A stretch of DNA of 32,419 bases from Lachnospiraceae bacterium (GCA_022766905.1 JALEPU010000152.1:1-32419); one strand, 5' to 3'; counted from the stretch's first letter, positions 23,829 through 32,100 are shown. Notes: a model not told the origin generated them from the letters alone. Numbers and translations are program-made.

Positions 23829-24872
23829 CTATAAAAGTTCCTGATATAGACGAAGGACATTCCGGTAAAATATTTTGTCTATTTCACCGGAGGAAAAACC
23901 TTGTTTACGAAGAGCCTCTTCTAAAAGATAGAGCATGGAACAATCGGATAGTTCCGTTTCACCGGCAAAGCCGTCGAAGTCAGAGCCAAGCCCCAGACAG
24001 TCCATGCCACCCAGGTTTGTGATATAACGGGCATGTCTGGCAATACAGGCAGCAGTACTTTGTCCCGGAGTACCGTCCTCATGAAAATCCAGGAAATTTC
24101 CGTAAAAATTTAATCCGATTACGCCGCCTCTCTGTCCGATTTTCTGAATCATATCGTCGGTCAGATTTCTACAGTGCTTACAAAGGCTTCTTGCATTCGA
24201 GTGGCTGGCGACGAAAGGAAGATGAGTATGGTTGTAAACGTCATAAAAGCCGCCATCGGACAGATGAGAAACATCAATGATGATACCCAGATGTTCCATT
24301 TCTTCCAGAAATTCCAGCCCTGTTTTTGTAAGTCCTGTTGGATTTGAAGAGCCATAAAATGGATAATGGGAAGAGGAATCTGTCTCTATGCCGGAATTCG
24401 TTCTTCGTTTCGGATACCGATTTGGGAATCCCAGTTGATTTTCAAAATTCCAGGTCAGCGTCATCATACGTATGCCGAGATCATAAAAATGTTTTAAATG
24501 CTCCAGGCTTCCTTTGCAGATTTCTCCTTCTTCCAAAGTGAGAAGAGCAGACATTAGTCCGGACTTTTTGTTTTCTTCTATTTCTTTGTAAGAAGTTACC
24601 GGGCGAATAATGTCTTGATTGTGTTCCATTTCCTCAAAAAATAAATGGACCATTTCCAGAGCAGCCAAATATGGATCTTCCTCTTCCGATAAATTTACAA
24701 AAAGAGCAAAGTTTTGTAAAAGATAGGAACCCTTTTTCATTTTTTCAAGATCAATCTGAAAGGAACTGGAACGGAGCTCTGGTTTATTCGTCTTATGATC
24801 AGGTAAAACATTCTCTTTTCTTTCCGTGCGAAGGCGGGAGATTGTATCGCAGTGCATATCAATAATTTTCAT
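23829..24872 (-). CDS. Membrane-type dipeptidase (peptidase M19)
   Basis: 347 residues from the ATG at 24872, which has AGGAGG eight bases ahead; the ATG at 24878 is too close to it. M19 (renal dipeptidase) metal motifs are visible: His7-x-Asp9 (IDMHCDT), Glu in TLEEGE, His in DVSHLSD, SHSNAR, and LGSDFDGF near the C-terminus. The family hydrolyses dipeptides, often with a D-residue, using two zinc ions. With the NlpC/P60 enzyme it could finish breakdown of wall-derived peptides. The start overlaps the stop of the LysR gene by 14 bases, so the two are translationally coupled. Confidence 0.94.
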   Translation of the reverse strand: MKIIDMHCDTISRLRTERKENVLPDHKTNKPELRSSSFQIDLEKMKKGSYLLQNFALFVNLSEEEDPYLAALEMVHLFFEEMEHNQDIIRPVTSYKEIEENKKSGLMSALLTLEEGEICKGSLEHLKHFYDLGIRMMTLTWNFENQLGFPNRYPKRRTNSGIETDSSSHYPFYGSSNPTGLTKTGLEFLEEMEHLGIIIDVSHLSDGGFYDVYNHTHLPFVASHSNARSLCKHCRNLTDDMIQKIGQRGGVIGLNFYGNFLDFHEDGTPGQSTAACIARHARYITNLGGMDCLGLGSDFDGFAGETELSDCSMLYLLEEALRKQGFSSGEIDKIFYRNVLRLYQELL

Positions 24873-25809
24873 GTTCATTTCCTCCTAATGCAGCAGAATA
24901 TGATTCGTCCTCTTCAAATTGACCTTCAATATGATGATAGATTTTTACAATATCCTGAAGCAGATGAATATGCTCAAAATCAGAAGGATAGATAATATTG
25001 GTTTCCCGGATCATGCTTAAATTTTCAATCGGGAGAATTTTAAGTTTGCCTTTCCGTACTTCATCCATACAGGTGCTTTTTGCCAGAACAGAAACTCCAA
25101 AATCACCGCGGATCAGATCTTTAATCGTTGCTATGTTGTCTACCTGAAGATAAATATTAAAATCATCGATGGATAAATTCATGCTTTCCAGGTGAGAAAC
25201 AAACAGGTTGCGGGTTCCGGAATCAGGAAGACGAAGTATGATTCGCTCTTTTTTTAGTTCTTCAATGGTGACCATGCTTTTTCTGGCAAGAGGACTGTTG
25301 TTGGAAACAGCCAGAACAAGAGAATCTGTATCAAGCAGAATCGAATTACAACTGCTTTCTGAGATACGTCCGTCCACAATGGCAAAAGAAATATCATAGG
25401 TTTTTATTCTATCATAAATATTATTGATAGAATCTGTAATCAGAGTAAGGCGGACATCCTGATGATCTTCACAGTATCGAGCCAGAACTTCAGCAATTCG
25501 ATTGCTTTCTGCGGTATGGGTAATCCCAACAGAGATGTGTTTGCGGTGATTTTTTTCATCCCAGATTGCAGTGTTCATCTTTTCGTAAAGACCTAAAGCC
25601 CGTCGTGCATATTTGATGACAATTTTTCCTTCTGATGTAGGAGTAAGAATGCCGCTATCCCGATAAAAGATTTTGATATTCAGTTCGCTTTCAATGAGTT
25701 TAATTTGATTGCTGACCGCAGGCTGGGTCAGTGCCAGAAGTTTGGCTGCTTTTGTAAAACTGCCGGTTTCATAGACAGCCAGCAGAGTTTTGAATTTGTA
25801 ATCGAACAT
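24859..25809 (-). CDS. LysR-family transcriptional regulator
   Basis: 316 residues. N-terminal winged helix (about 1-60, FKTLLAVYETGSFTKAAKLLALTQPAVSNQIKLIESEL) and a periplasmic-binding-like effector domain (about 90-295). AAAGGA precedes the ATG. It is the first gene of the minus-strand wall cluster and overlaps the dipeptidase gene, so it is co-transcribed with what it likely controls. Effector unknown; wall peptides or an amino acid are possible. It diverges from the MgtC-like gene. Confidence 0.93.
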   Translation of the reverse strand: MFDYKFKTLLAVYETGSFTKAAKLLALTQPAVSNQIKLIESELNIKIFYRDSGILTPTSEGKIVIKYARRALGLYEKMNTAIWDEKNHRKHISVGITHTAESNRIAEVLARYCEDHQDVRLTLITDSINNIYDRIKTYDISFAIVDGRISESSCNSILLDTDSLVLAVSNNSPLARKSMVTIEELKKERIILRLPDSGTRNLFVSHLESMNLSIDDFNIYLQVDNIATIKDLIRGDFGVSVLAKSTCMDEVRKGKLKILPIENLSMIRETNIIYPSDFEHIHLLQDIVKIYHHIEGQFEEDESYSAALGGNEHENY

Positions 25810-25826
25810 GGTTAAATCCTTTCTGA

Positions 25827-25894
25827 ATTATAATTGTAATTTATGTATATCTAAAATAATATTATTTGTTTTTATGGTGATTTATGTTTATAAT
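25827..25894. promoter_or_regulatory. Divergent promoter region between the LysR and MgtC-like genes
   Basis: Minus strand: TTTAGA (25855-25850), 17 bases, TATAAT (25832-25827) for the LysR gene. Plus strand: TTGTTT (25866-25871), 17 bases, TATAAT (25889-25894) for the MgtC-like gene. Between them is a perfect 14-base palindrome, AAATAATATTATTT (25854-25867), well placed as a shared operator, possibly for the LysR protein itself. Confidence 0.6.
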
Positions 25895-25981
25895 ATAGCA
25901 TAAAAGTACACCCACTTCAACGAAAACAGGGGGATTATAGTGTTGAGGCGGATGCTAAAGTTCATATTGGAGGAGGATTAT

Positions 25982-26728
25982 GTGAATTTTATGGAACAAA
26001 TGACATGGTATTTAAGCCAGATGAATGAACAGATTCCGTTTGCGCAGATGTTCGGATTTTCTATCAGGATTCTGGTGGCTGGAATTTGCGGAGCCTGTGT
26101 AGGTTTTGAGCGATCCAGAAGATTTAAGGAAGCAGGGGTTCGAACCCATGTAATGGTTGCAGCAGCGACTGCACTGATGATGATTGTATCAAAGTATGGA
26201 TTTTCTGATCTTGTAACAGTCACAGGTGAGGTGCTAAGTGGGACCAAAGGTGCAGACCCATCTCGTATTGCTTCTCAGGTAGTCAGCGGCGTCAGTTTTT
26301 TGGGGGCAGGAATTATTTTCAAGAACGGTACGTCGATTAAGGGATTGACAACAGCAGCGGGTGTCTGGGCTACATCCGGAATCGGACTTGCAATTGGGGC
26401 AGGCATGTATTATCTCGGCTTTTTCTTGACGGGATTTATTTTAGTTTTTCAGATTTTTATGCACAAACATACGATTGGAACAGACTTTATTACAACAGAG
26501 ATTTCTATTACAGTAGATGATTCGACAGAGTTTCAGCATATTCTAAAGGAGCAGCTAAAGGCCTGGAATGCGAAAATTGCAGAAAGCAATATTAAGAAAA
26601 AGAATGATGTGGTAAAATATGAGCTGTTATTAAAGGTGCCAAAAGATATTGATTTTGATGACATTTTAGATTTTATTGAAGAAAATTCTATGGTAAAATC
26701 ATTTGACAGCCATTTCCCGAATCAGTAA
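25982..26728 (+). CDS. MgtC/SapB family membrane protein
   Basis: 248 residues from the GTG at 25982, which has GGAGGAGG five bases ahead; other starts are GTG 25940 (AGGGGG ahead, 262 residues) and ATG 25991. About four membrane helices (to residue about 155) include the family blocks GACVGFERSRRFKEAGVRTH and QVVSGVSFLGAGIIFKNGTSIKGLTTAAGVWATSGIGLA. A C-terminal ACT-like cytoplasmic domain (about 160-248) follows. MgtC proteins are linked to magnesium and ATP homeostasis; the exact role in Clostridia is unclear. Single gene, divergent from the LysR gene. Confidence 0.9.
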   Translation: MNFMEQMTWYLSQMNEQIPFAQMFGFSIRILVAGICGACVGFERSRRFKEAGVRTHVMVAAATALMMIVSKYGFSDLVTVTGEVLSGTKGADPSRIASQVVSGVSFLGAGIIFKNGTSIKGLTTAAGVWATSGIGLAIGAGMYYLGFFLTGFILVFQIFMHKHTIGTDFITTEISITVDDSTEFQHILKEQLKAWNAKIAESNIKKKNDVVKYELLLKVPKDIDFDDILDFIEENSMVKSFDSHFPNQ

Positions 26729-26743
26729 TAAGTACATACGATG

Positions 26744-26785
26744 AAAGGGGATGTCCTGAAAACGTAATTCAGGACATCCCCTTTT
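26744..26785. terminator. Terminator between the MgtC-like and the 92-residue genes
   Basis: A perfect 17-bp stem, AAAGGGGATGTCCTGAA (26744-26760), with its complement (26769-26785) and an 8-base loop. Both sides end in short T-runs, so it can serve the two convergent genes. Confidence 0.92.
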
Positions 26786-26790
26786 GCAAC

Positions 26791-27069
26791 CTAATAACAA
26801 GAATCTTCTTCAATGACGTGAAATTCCAGAAAATCAAAATCGATTTGTTCTATAAAATTATCCTGATGGAATCTGGTCTTATCATGGGCGATGAATTCTC
26901 TTTTGTTAGAATCCAGCCAGAGAGGGACCTGCAGGTCGAATTCATAACATATTTCATCAAGGGCTTTATACACTTTGGCAGTACGGGTCATATCGGAAGA
27001 AGGGTTTTCAATGGTAATGTCCCGGATGAGACGGTTTTCTTTGAATATTTTACCCCAGACACGAAACAT
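26791..27069 (-). CDS. Small protein of unknown function
   Basis: 92 residues from the ATG at 27069 with AAAGGA ten bases ahead; the upstream TTG overlaps the ribosome site. Soluble, mixed charge, no membrane segment. It reads RVWGKIFKENRLIRDITIENPSSDMTRTAKVYKALDEICYEFDLQVPLWLDSN, then an acidic aromatic C-terminus (DFDFLEFHVIEED). I do not recognise the family. A minus-strand TATAAT (27110-27105) lies upstream. It is convergent with the MgtC-like gene and divergent from the EIIC-like gene. Confidence 0.7.
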   Translation of the reverse strand: MFRVWGKIFKENRLIRDITIENPSSDMTRTAKVYKALDEICYEFDLQVPLWLDSNKREFIAHDKTRFHQDNFIEQIDFDFLEFHVIEEDSCY

Positions 27070-27193
27070 AAAAATCAAATCCTTTCTAAACAGCTGGTTT
27101 TTGTATTATACAATATCTCTTCTGAAAAGACCAGCTTTCCTGTGTGAAAAAATGTTTAAAAGATACGTGAAAAAGTTTTAACAGACAGGTTAC

Positions 27194-27222
27194 TTTACAA
27201 TTGAGAAAATCTTCTATAGAAT
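27194..27222 (+). promoter_or_regulatory. Promoter of the EIIC-like gene
   Basis: TTTACA (27194-27199), 17 bases, TAGAAT (27217-27222); 5 of 6 matches in each box. Confidence 0.75.
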
Positions 27223-27254
27223 AAAAAGAAAATGAAAATAGAAAGGAGCAGAAC

Positions 27255-28322
27255 ATGAAACAGATCAAGAAAATATTTCATTATATTTTTATTGACGGTT
27301 TGTCAGGTATGGCACTTGGCTTGTTTGCCACGTTGATTCTTGGTACGATTATTGGCCAGATCGGGAGTTTTGTTGGTGGAGCGGCGGAAACTTACATCTG
27401 CGGAGCAGCTTCGGTGGCAAAAGCTATGACTGGCGCAGGGATAGGAGTAGGCATCGCTTGCAAATATAAAGATGATGTTCTGGTGACAGTATCGACAGGG
27501 GCAGCAGGAATGTGTGGAGCATTTGCAACAAATCTGCTCCGGGGAACATTGATTCAGGATGGAGCTTTGGTATTTAGCGGTCCAGGAGAACCTCTTGGGG
27601 CTTTCCTGGCAGCAATGGTTGCGGTATCCGTTGGAAGAATCATTTCAGGAAAAACCAGTCTGGATATTTTGGTTACTCCCCTGGTTACTTTTTTCAGTGG
27701 GGCTGCAGCTGGAATTTTAGTGGGACCTCCTATTTCCCATTTTATGGGATGGATTGGAGAAATTATTGAAACAGCCACTTTACAGCAGCCATTTCTTATG
27801 GGAATTGTTGTATCAGTTCTCATGGGGATCTGCCTGACGCTGCCAATCAGTTCGGCAGCAATTGGCGTTATTTTAAACTTGTCCGGTCTTCCGGCAGGGG
27901 CAGCAACTGCAGGCTGTTGTGCGCAGATGATAGGCTTTGCTGTGGCAAGCTATGAAGATAATAAAATTGGTGGAGCCATTGCCCAGGGAATCGGAACTTC
28001 TATGCTTCAGATGCCAAATATTGTGAAAAAACCGGTGATTTGGATTCCACCGATTTTAACAAGTGCAATTTTAGGACCTGTTTCTACGGTTGTTTTGAAA
28101 ATGACCAGCAATGCGACAGGATCCGGAATGGGAACTGCCGGTTTGATAGGCCCTATCATGTGTTATCAGACTATGGTAGGAGAAGGCGGTGATTCGGCGT
28201 TGATTTTAATTGAAATTGCAGTCATGTATGTGATTGCACCGGCTCTTTTGACCTTGATTTTTACGAACTTTATGAAAAATCATGGATTTATTAAACCAGG
28301 TGACATGAAACTTCCTTCTTAA
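27255..28322 (+). CDS. PTS EIIC-like membrane protein (PTS_EIIC_2 type), orphan
   Basis: 355 residues with about ten hydrophobic segments, Gly/Ala rich. The sequence has the look of the PTS_EIIC_2 family (LSGMALGLFATLILGTIIGQIG, then SGPGEPLGAFLAAMVAVSVGRIISGKTSLDILVTPLVT and GPPISHFMGWIG). It would be a sugar-type permease subunit, but no EIIA, EIIB or sugar enzyme gene is nearby. Members of this family often stand alone and their substrates are unknown, so transport by a non-PTS mechanism is possible. GAAAGGAG precedes the ATG. Confidence 0.85.
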   Translation: MKQIKKIFHYIFIDGLSGMALGLFATLILGTIIGQIGSFVGGAAETYICGAASVAKAMTGAGIGVGIACKYKDDVLVTVSTGAAGMCGAFATNLLRGTLIQDGALVFSGPGEPLGAFLAAMVAVSVGRIISGKTSLDILVTPLVTFFSGAAAGILVGPPISHFMGWIGEIIETATLQQPFLMGIVVSVLMGICLTLPISSAAIGVILNLSGLPAGAATAGCCAQMIGFAVASYEDNKIGGAIAQGIGTSMLQMPNIVKKPVIWIPPILTSAILGPVSTVVLKMTSNATGSGMGTAGLIGPIMCYQTMVGEGGDSALILIEIAVMYVIAPALLTLIFTNFMKNHGFIKPGDMKLPS

Positions 28323-28365
28323 TAAACAATGGACGTGGCTTAAAATAAGGGGTGGACATGTTGAT

Positions 28366-28941
28366 TTATATCATATAATGCTGGAGACCGTTTAGCATTC
28401 CCAGGAAAATATAATCTGCAAGTTCTTCTACAAGGTGTAGACGGGTGTTTTGCAGAAGAAAGCTGCTGTTTTCGCTGCTCGCATTGACAATTCCGGTGAT
28501 GGAAATTTCCCCTACCGGGGGCAAGCGTTTTTTGACTCCTTCTCCAGGGCGCAATGGGCCGTTGGAAAGGGTGATATACCCAATGTGATCGGTTAGCCCA
28601 AGGGAAGCATCCACAACAATCAGAAAAGGATTTGGATAGGTCCGATGAATTTCTTTTAAAACCTGCTTTAAATTTCTGGCATGTACCGGTTCTTTTAATG
28701 TCCCATAGATACGTTCCGGATGAGGAACCACCTGGGACAATTTATGCCCTACCAGAGGCCCAAGACAGTCTCCGGTAATACGATCGGAGCCGATGCAGAC
28801 TAAAATCAAGGGTTGATTCTGTCCGATAGTTTGCTCTGTCATGATTTTTAAAGCCTGGCCAAAACTTTGATACGTAGACTCAGTTCTGTTGTAATACTGG
28901 GTCTTTTTTTTATTTCCTCTATAGTTCAATAAGGTTTTCAT
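28366..28941 (-). CDS. yyaC: Sporulation protein YyaC (DUF1256)
   Basis: 191 residues from the ATG at 28941 with TTGGAG ahead (the TTG four codons upstream is part of that site). DUF1256 motifs are visible: LVCIGSDRITGDCLGPLVG, then FLIVVDASLG and RLPPVGEISITGIVN. The fold resembles the spore protease GPR and hydrogenase maturation proteases. In B. subtilis YyaC is made in the forespore; its target is not established. Its presence indicates a spore-forming lineage. Convergent with the EIIC-like gene, 43 bases apart, with no clear terminator between. Confidence 0.92.
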   Translation of the reverse strand: MKTLLNYRGNKKKTQYYNRTESTYQSFGQALKIMTEQTIGQNQPLILVCIGSDRITGDCLGPLVGHKLSQVVPHPERIYGTLKEPVHARNLKQVLKEIHRTYPNPFLIVVDASLGLTDHIGYITLSNGPLRPGEGVKKRLPPVGEISITGIVNASSENSSFLLQNTRLHLVEELADYIFLGMLNGLQHYMI

Positions 28942-29049
28942 AAGATTCTCCAAGTTTTATTTTTATAAGATATAAAAAGTATGGACAAAATATGAAAAAA
29001 ACATAACGGAAAGAAAAACTTTTTAAAAAAGATTCAAACCTTCCCCAAT

Positions 29050-29079
29050 CTGACAAAGTTCTTTTCTATCATATGATAG
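29050..29079 (+). promoter_or_regulatory. Promoter with palindrome over the -10, ahead of the LysM gene
   Basis: CTGACA (29050-29055), 16 bases, TATGAT (29072-29077). The -10 lies inside a perfect 14-base palindrome, CTATCATATGATAG (29066-29079), a good position for a repressor site. Confidence 0.6.
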
Positions 29080-29146
29080 GCTATTTTTATCCTGAAAGAA
29101 AATGGAATGAGGGAAAGAAAGTGAAAAAAGCAGGAAGGTGAGGGAA

Positions 29147-30340
29147 ATGATAGAAATTATATGTGGTAAGGAAGAAGAAAAAAAGGACATGCCCAAAAGA
29201 GAACTGCCGAAGAATGTACGACAGATAGGAGATACAAAGGAAAACAGAAAAATTTATATCGAAGATTTTGTAGTAACCTATCTGACAAGACTTGCACAGC
29301 CGGATCATGTTTATGCCCGGGGCGCCATTTTGCTGGGAGATATTTATCAGACAGAGAACGGAATCGGCGTATTTATCAGCGGAGCGATTGAGGCACAGAA
29401 TCTGGAACTGGATATGGATGAAACGATTTTTAACGATGAAATCTGGAGGCAGCTGTTGGAACAGAGAGATCGATTTTTTTCGGGTCAACAGGTAGTTGGA
29501 TGGTTTCTGTCCCGGATTGGTTTTTCTGTTGAAATGAATCAGAAAATTATTAAGGCTCATTTAATGCATTTCCCTGGAAATCACAAAGTTCTTTATATGC
29601 TGGATGCTTTGGAAAATGAAGATGCATTTTATATTTGTGAAAATCAGCAGTTGTTAAGACAGAAAGGTTATTACATTTATTATGAAAAAAATAGTTCTAT
29701 GAGGGAATATATGCTTGCATCAAAAGAAGAAAGGAAAGAAGAGGTCGATGAGCAGCAGGATCAGATCAGAAGAGACCGAAAAGTAGTTCGCAATTATCGA
29801 CGGGTCAGTCACTATGGAAAGCAAAATAAAAAACAAAATCTTCAGATTCGTCTGACAAGGGCAGCCAGTATTGTGATTATTGTAGGAACTTTAGGGTATG
29901 CGCTTTATCAGATGAGGGGAGATCAGTGGATTACAACAGGAAATGGTACTGTTGCGGAAACGATGTCGAAATTGGAATCGAAATTGACCGGACAAAAAGA
30001 AGTGGAGGTCAGACAACCTCAGGTTACGACTTCCGTAGAATCAGGAATTGAGGACACAGGGGAACGTGAAACAGGGGTGAAAACTGCATCCAGTGAAGGA
30101 AAAACAGAACAAACAGCCGACGGAGAGACAGAAACAGAAAAAACAACGGCGAAAGAAGCAAATAAAAATCAGGGGAAACCTCTTTATTATACCGTGCAAA
30201 AAGGAGATACATTAGCAGCAATCAGTCGGAGGATGTATACAACATCCAAATATGCTTCTCAGATTGCAAAAGCAAATAACCTGGCAAATGAGGATGAAAT
30301 TTTTATTGGACAAAAAATTCTGATTCCTTCTATAGAGTGA
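29147..30340 (+). CDS. Single-pass protein: MPN/JAB-like (inactive) domain inside, LysM domain outside
   Basis: 397 residues from the ATG at 29147 (GAAGGTGAGGG ahead). Residues about 33-180 resemble an MPN/JAB fold (IYIEDFVVTYLTRLAQ, RGAILLGDIYQ, FISGAIEA, VVGWFLSRIG), but the H-x-H-P metal site expected in the GW..SH segment is replaced (GWFLSRIG), so it should be catalytically dead. A charged linker (about 185-235) leads to one membrane helix (about 238-256) with Arg/Lys on its N-terminal side, putting the N-terminus in the cytoplasm. A Thr/Glu-rich stalk follows, then a LysM domain (about 346-395, YYTVQKGDTLAAISRRMY) that should bind peptidoglycan. The MPN reading is moderate, the LysM reading strong. 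First gene of a three-gene co-directional group. Confidence 0.8.
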   Translation: MIEIICGKEEEKKDMPKRELPKNVRQIGDTKENRKIYIEDFVVTYLTRLAQPDHVYARGAILLGDIYQTENGIGVFISGAIEAQNLELDMDETIFNDEIWRQLLEQRDRFFSGQQVVGWFLSRIGFSVEMNQKIIKAHLMHFPGNHKVLYMLDALENEDAFYICENQQLLRQKGYYIYYEKNSSMREYMLASKEERKEEVDEQQDQIRRDRKVVRNYRRVSHYGKQNKKQNLQIRLTRAASIVIIVGTLGYALYQMRGDQWITTGNGTVAETMSKLESKLTGQKEVEVRQPQVTTSVESGIEDTGERETGVKTASSEGKTEQTADGETETEKTTAKEANKNQGKPLYYTVQKGDTLAAISRRMYTTSKYASQIAKANNLANEDEIFIGQKILIPSIE

Positions 30341-30373
30341 AATTGAGTATCAGGAAGATTCTTTTTCGTTTGC

Positions 30374-30402
30374 TTTACTTTTAAAAAAAAATCGTATATA
30401 GT
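30374..30402 (+). promoter_or_regulatory. Possible internal promoter ahead of the DUF5711 gene
   Basis: TTTACT (30374-30379), 17 bases, TATAGT (30397-30402). The 114-base gap between the two genes has no clear terminator. Confidence 0.45.
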
Positions 30403-30454
30403 TATAGAATAGAAATCCGTAATAGCCAAAAAATGATAAAGGAATTATTTTAAG

Positions 30455-31711
30455 ATGACAGAGCAGGAAAAAGAAGAAAGAAGAATACAGCTGATTCAAA
30501 ATAAAAAAAACAGAAAAGAGCGCTCGGAACAGGAATGGCAGAAAAAAAGACAAAGAATAGCTTTTACTGTGATGATTCTGCTGGTTTTGGCAGGTCTTTC
30601 CCATTCTTTTTGGGACAGAAGTTTTCATACATTTGAAGAAATTACTTCAACGCCTAATTCCGGAGCGAATTATACACAGTTTATTGCTTATCAGGATGGA
30701 TATTTGAAATATAGTCAGGATGGAATTTCTTGTCTTACCCAGGCAGAAAAGGTCTTATGGACAGAAGCATATAATATGTCGAATCCTGCTATTTCTGTTG
30801 AAGGGGAATATGCCGCTGTAGCAGATCTGGAAGGTAATGAGGTCTTGTTGTTTGATGAAGGAGGAAAAGTAGGAGAGTATAGTATGCCTTATCCGGTCAA
30901 GAAGGTCCAGGTCGCTTCACAGGGGGTCTTTTGTGTTGTGCTGGAAGAAGGAACGGATAATTACATTCGCCTATATAACAAGGAGGGCAGCCTTCTGGCC
31001 GACATCAAATCAAAATTGGAAAGCAATGGATATCCTTTGGCGGTTGCAATTTCTTCTGATGGAAAAAAGATGGTAGCTAGCTACTATTGTGTAGATGGAA
31101 TTGATTCTAAAAACGTACTGTCTTTTTATAATTTCGGAGAAGGGGGAAAAGGGCAAAGTGGAAATCTGGTAGGAACCTATCAATTTGATCATACTTTTAT
31201 TCCGAAAATCGAGTTTATGGATGATCGTACAGTCTGTGCGGTAGGAGACGATCAGACGATTTTTTATCAGATGAAAGACAAGCCGAAAAAGGTAAAAACT
31301 CTTTCTTTTAATAAAGAAATCAAAAGTGTTTTTTCAAATCACCAATATATAGGATATATTTTTGAAAATGATTCTGAAGGTGTAGAAGCAGGAACCGAAC
31401 AGCCATATCAAATGATGATTTATAATAAGTCCGGTCATTTAAAAGCTTCTATTGGACGGAATAAATTATATGAATCCGTAAAATGGGGAGAAAATGTCAT
31501 TATTTCTTATACAGGAAGTGAATGTTCCCTATTGAGAATGAATGGTACTGAATTTTTCTGTCAGAATCTGGGTGACAATATTGTAGATGTTCTGCCAACT
31601 GCAAAACGAACAGAATATATGGTTATCTATAGTGACAGAAGTACCAGGATAAAACTAAAAAATAAAATTCAACTAAAGACGGAAAAAACAGAGCAGGAAG
31701 AAGAGTCATGA
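30455..31711 (+). CDS. DUF5711 family membrane-anchored protein
   Basis: 418 residues. A highly charged N-terminus (about 1-32, coiled-coil-like) precedes one membrane helix (about 34-53) with basic residues before it, so the bulk is extracellular. Residues about 60-400 are repeated beta-strand blades of WD/propeller style (for example YLKYSQDGISCLTQAEKVLW, AAVADLEGNEVLLFDEGGKVGEY, AVAISSDGKKMVASYY). This is the layout of DUF5711, a family of unknown role found in Clostridia. AAAGGA lies 11 bases before the ATG. It follows the LysM protein gene and overlaps the next gene by four bases (ATGA), pointing to a joint envelope function. Confidence 0.85.
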   Translation: MTEQEKEERRIQLIQNKKNRKERSEQEWQKKRQRIAFTVMILLVLAGLSHSFWDRSFHTFEEITSTPNSGANYTQFIAYQDGYLKYSQDGISCLTQAEKVLWTEAYNMSNPAISVEGEYAAVADLEGNEVLLFDEGGKVGEYSMPYPVKKVQVASQGVFCVVLEEGTDNYIRLYNKEGSLLADIKSKLESNGYPLAVAISSDGKKMVASYYCVDGIDSKNVLSFYNFGEGGKGQSGNLVGTYQFDHTFIPKIEFMDDRTVCAVGDDQTIFYQMKDKPKKVKTLSFNKEIKSVFSNHQYIGYIFENDSEGVEAGTEQPYQMMIYNKSGHLKASIGRNKLYESVKWGENVIISYTGSECSLLRMNGTEFFCQNLGDNIVDVLPTAKRTEYMVIYSDRSTRIKLKNKIQLKTEKTEQEEES

Positions 31712-32010
31712 AAAAGCCGGAGACAAGAAAAAGAATAAGAAAAAAAACAATACAGACAGCAATAAAGAATCCTGCTACAACCGCCGGGAGAGAAAATTCT
31801 CAATCCGGCGGTTGTTATTTGCGTGAAGATACAAAACAGACGAGGACCGAAAAGATCTTGCCTGATGTGGCAGAGGGAGAAGAAAAAACCAAAAAGCATG
31901 TCTGGACTGGTTTTGGGGATTATAGTCCTCGATATGAGGAAGCATTTGATATTTATGAGAAAGCCAGAAAACACGCAAAAGAAGTGAGGAAAAAAGAAGA
32001 AAACCCTTGA
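31708..32010 (+). CDS. Small basic protein of unknown function
   Basis: 100 residues, rich in Lys, Arg and Glu, no membrane segment. It starts at ATGA overlapping the DUF5711 stop, with GGAAGAAGAG just ahead, so translational coupling is likely. The N-terminus is strongly basic (MKKPETRKRIRKKTIQ) and the C-terminus has a helical, charged stretch (YSPRYEEAFDIYEKARKHAKEVRKK). Codons near its first third also form a strong hairpin (31777-31815). No family recognised. Coding status rests on the overlap and ribosome site. Confidence 0.6.
   Translation: MKKPETRKRIRKKTIQTAIKNPATTAGRENSQSGGCYLREDTKQTRTEKILPDVAEGEEKTKKHVWTGFGDYSPRYEEAFDIYEKARKHAKEVRKKEENP
31777..31815 (+). repeat. Perfect 11-bp inverted repeat inside the 100-residue gene
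   Basis: ACAACCGCCGG (31777-31787) and CCGGCGGTTGT (31805-31815) are perfectly complementary; GAGA and TCTC can pair inside the loop. A short TTATTT follows, weaker than a usual U-tract. It could attenuate transcription or mark the real 3' end of the DUF5711 transcript. Confidence 0.7.
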
Positions 32011-32100
32011 ATGATCTATTTGGCGGATACTCCTCACCAAGGAAACACGTAGTGCTTTTGAGGCTGGTTCTGAACAGTTATAAAAATTTTAAAAAAAGTG

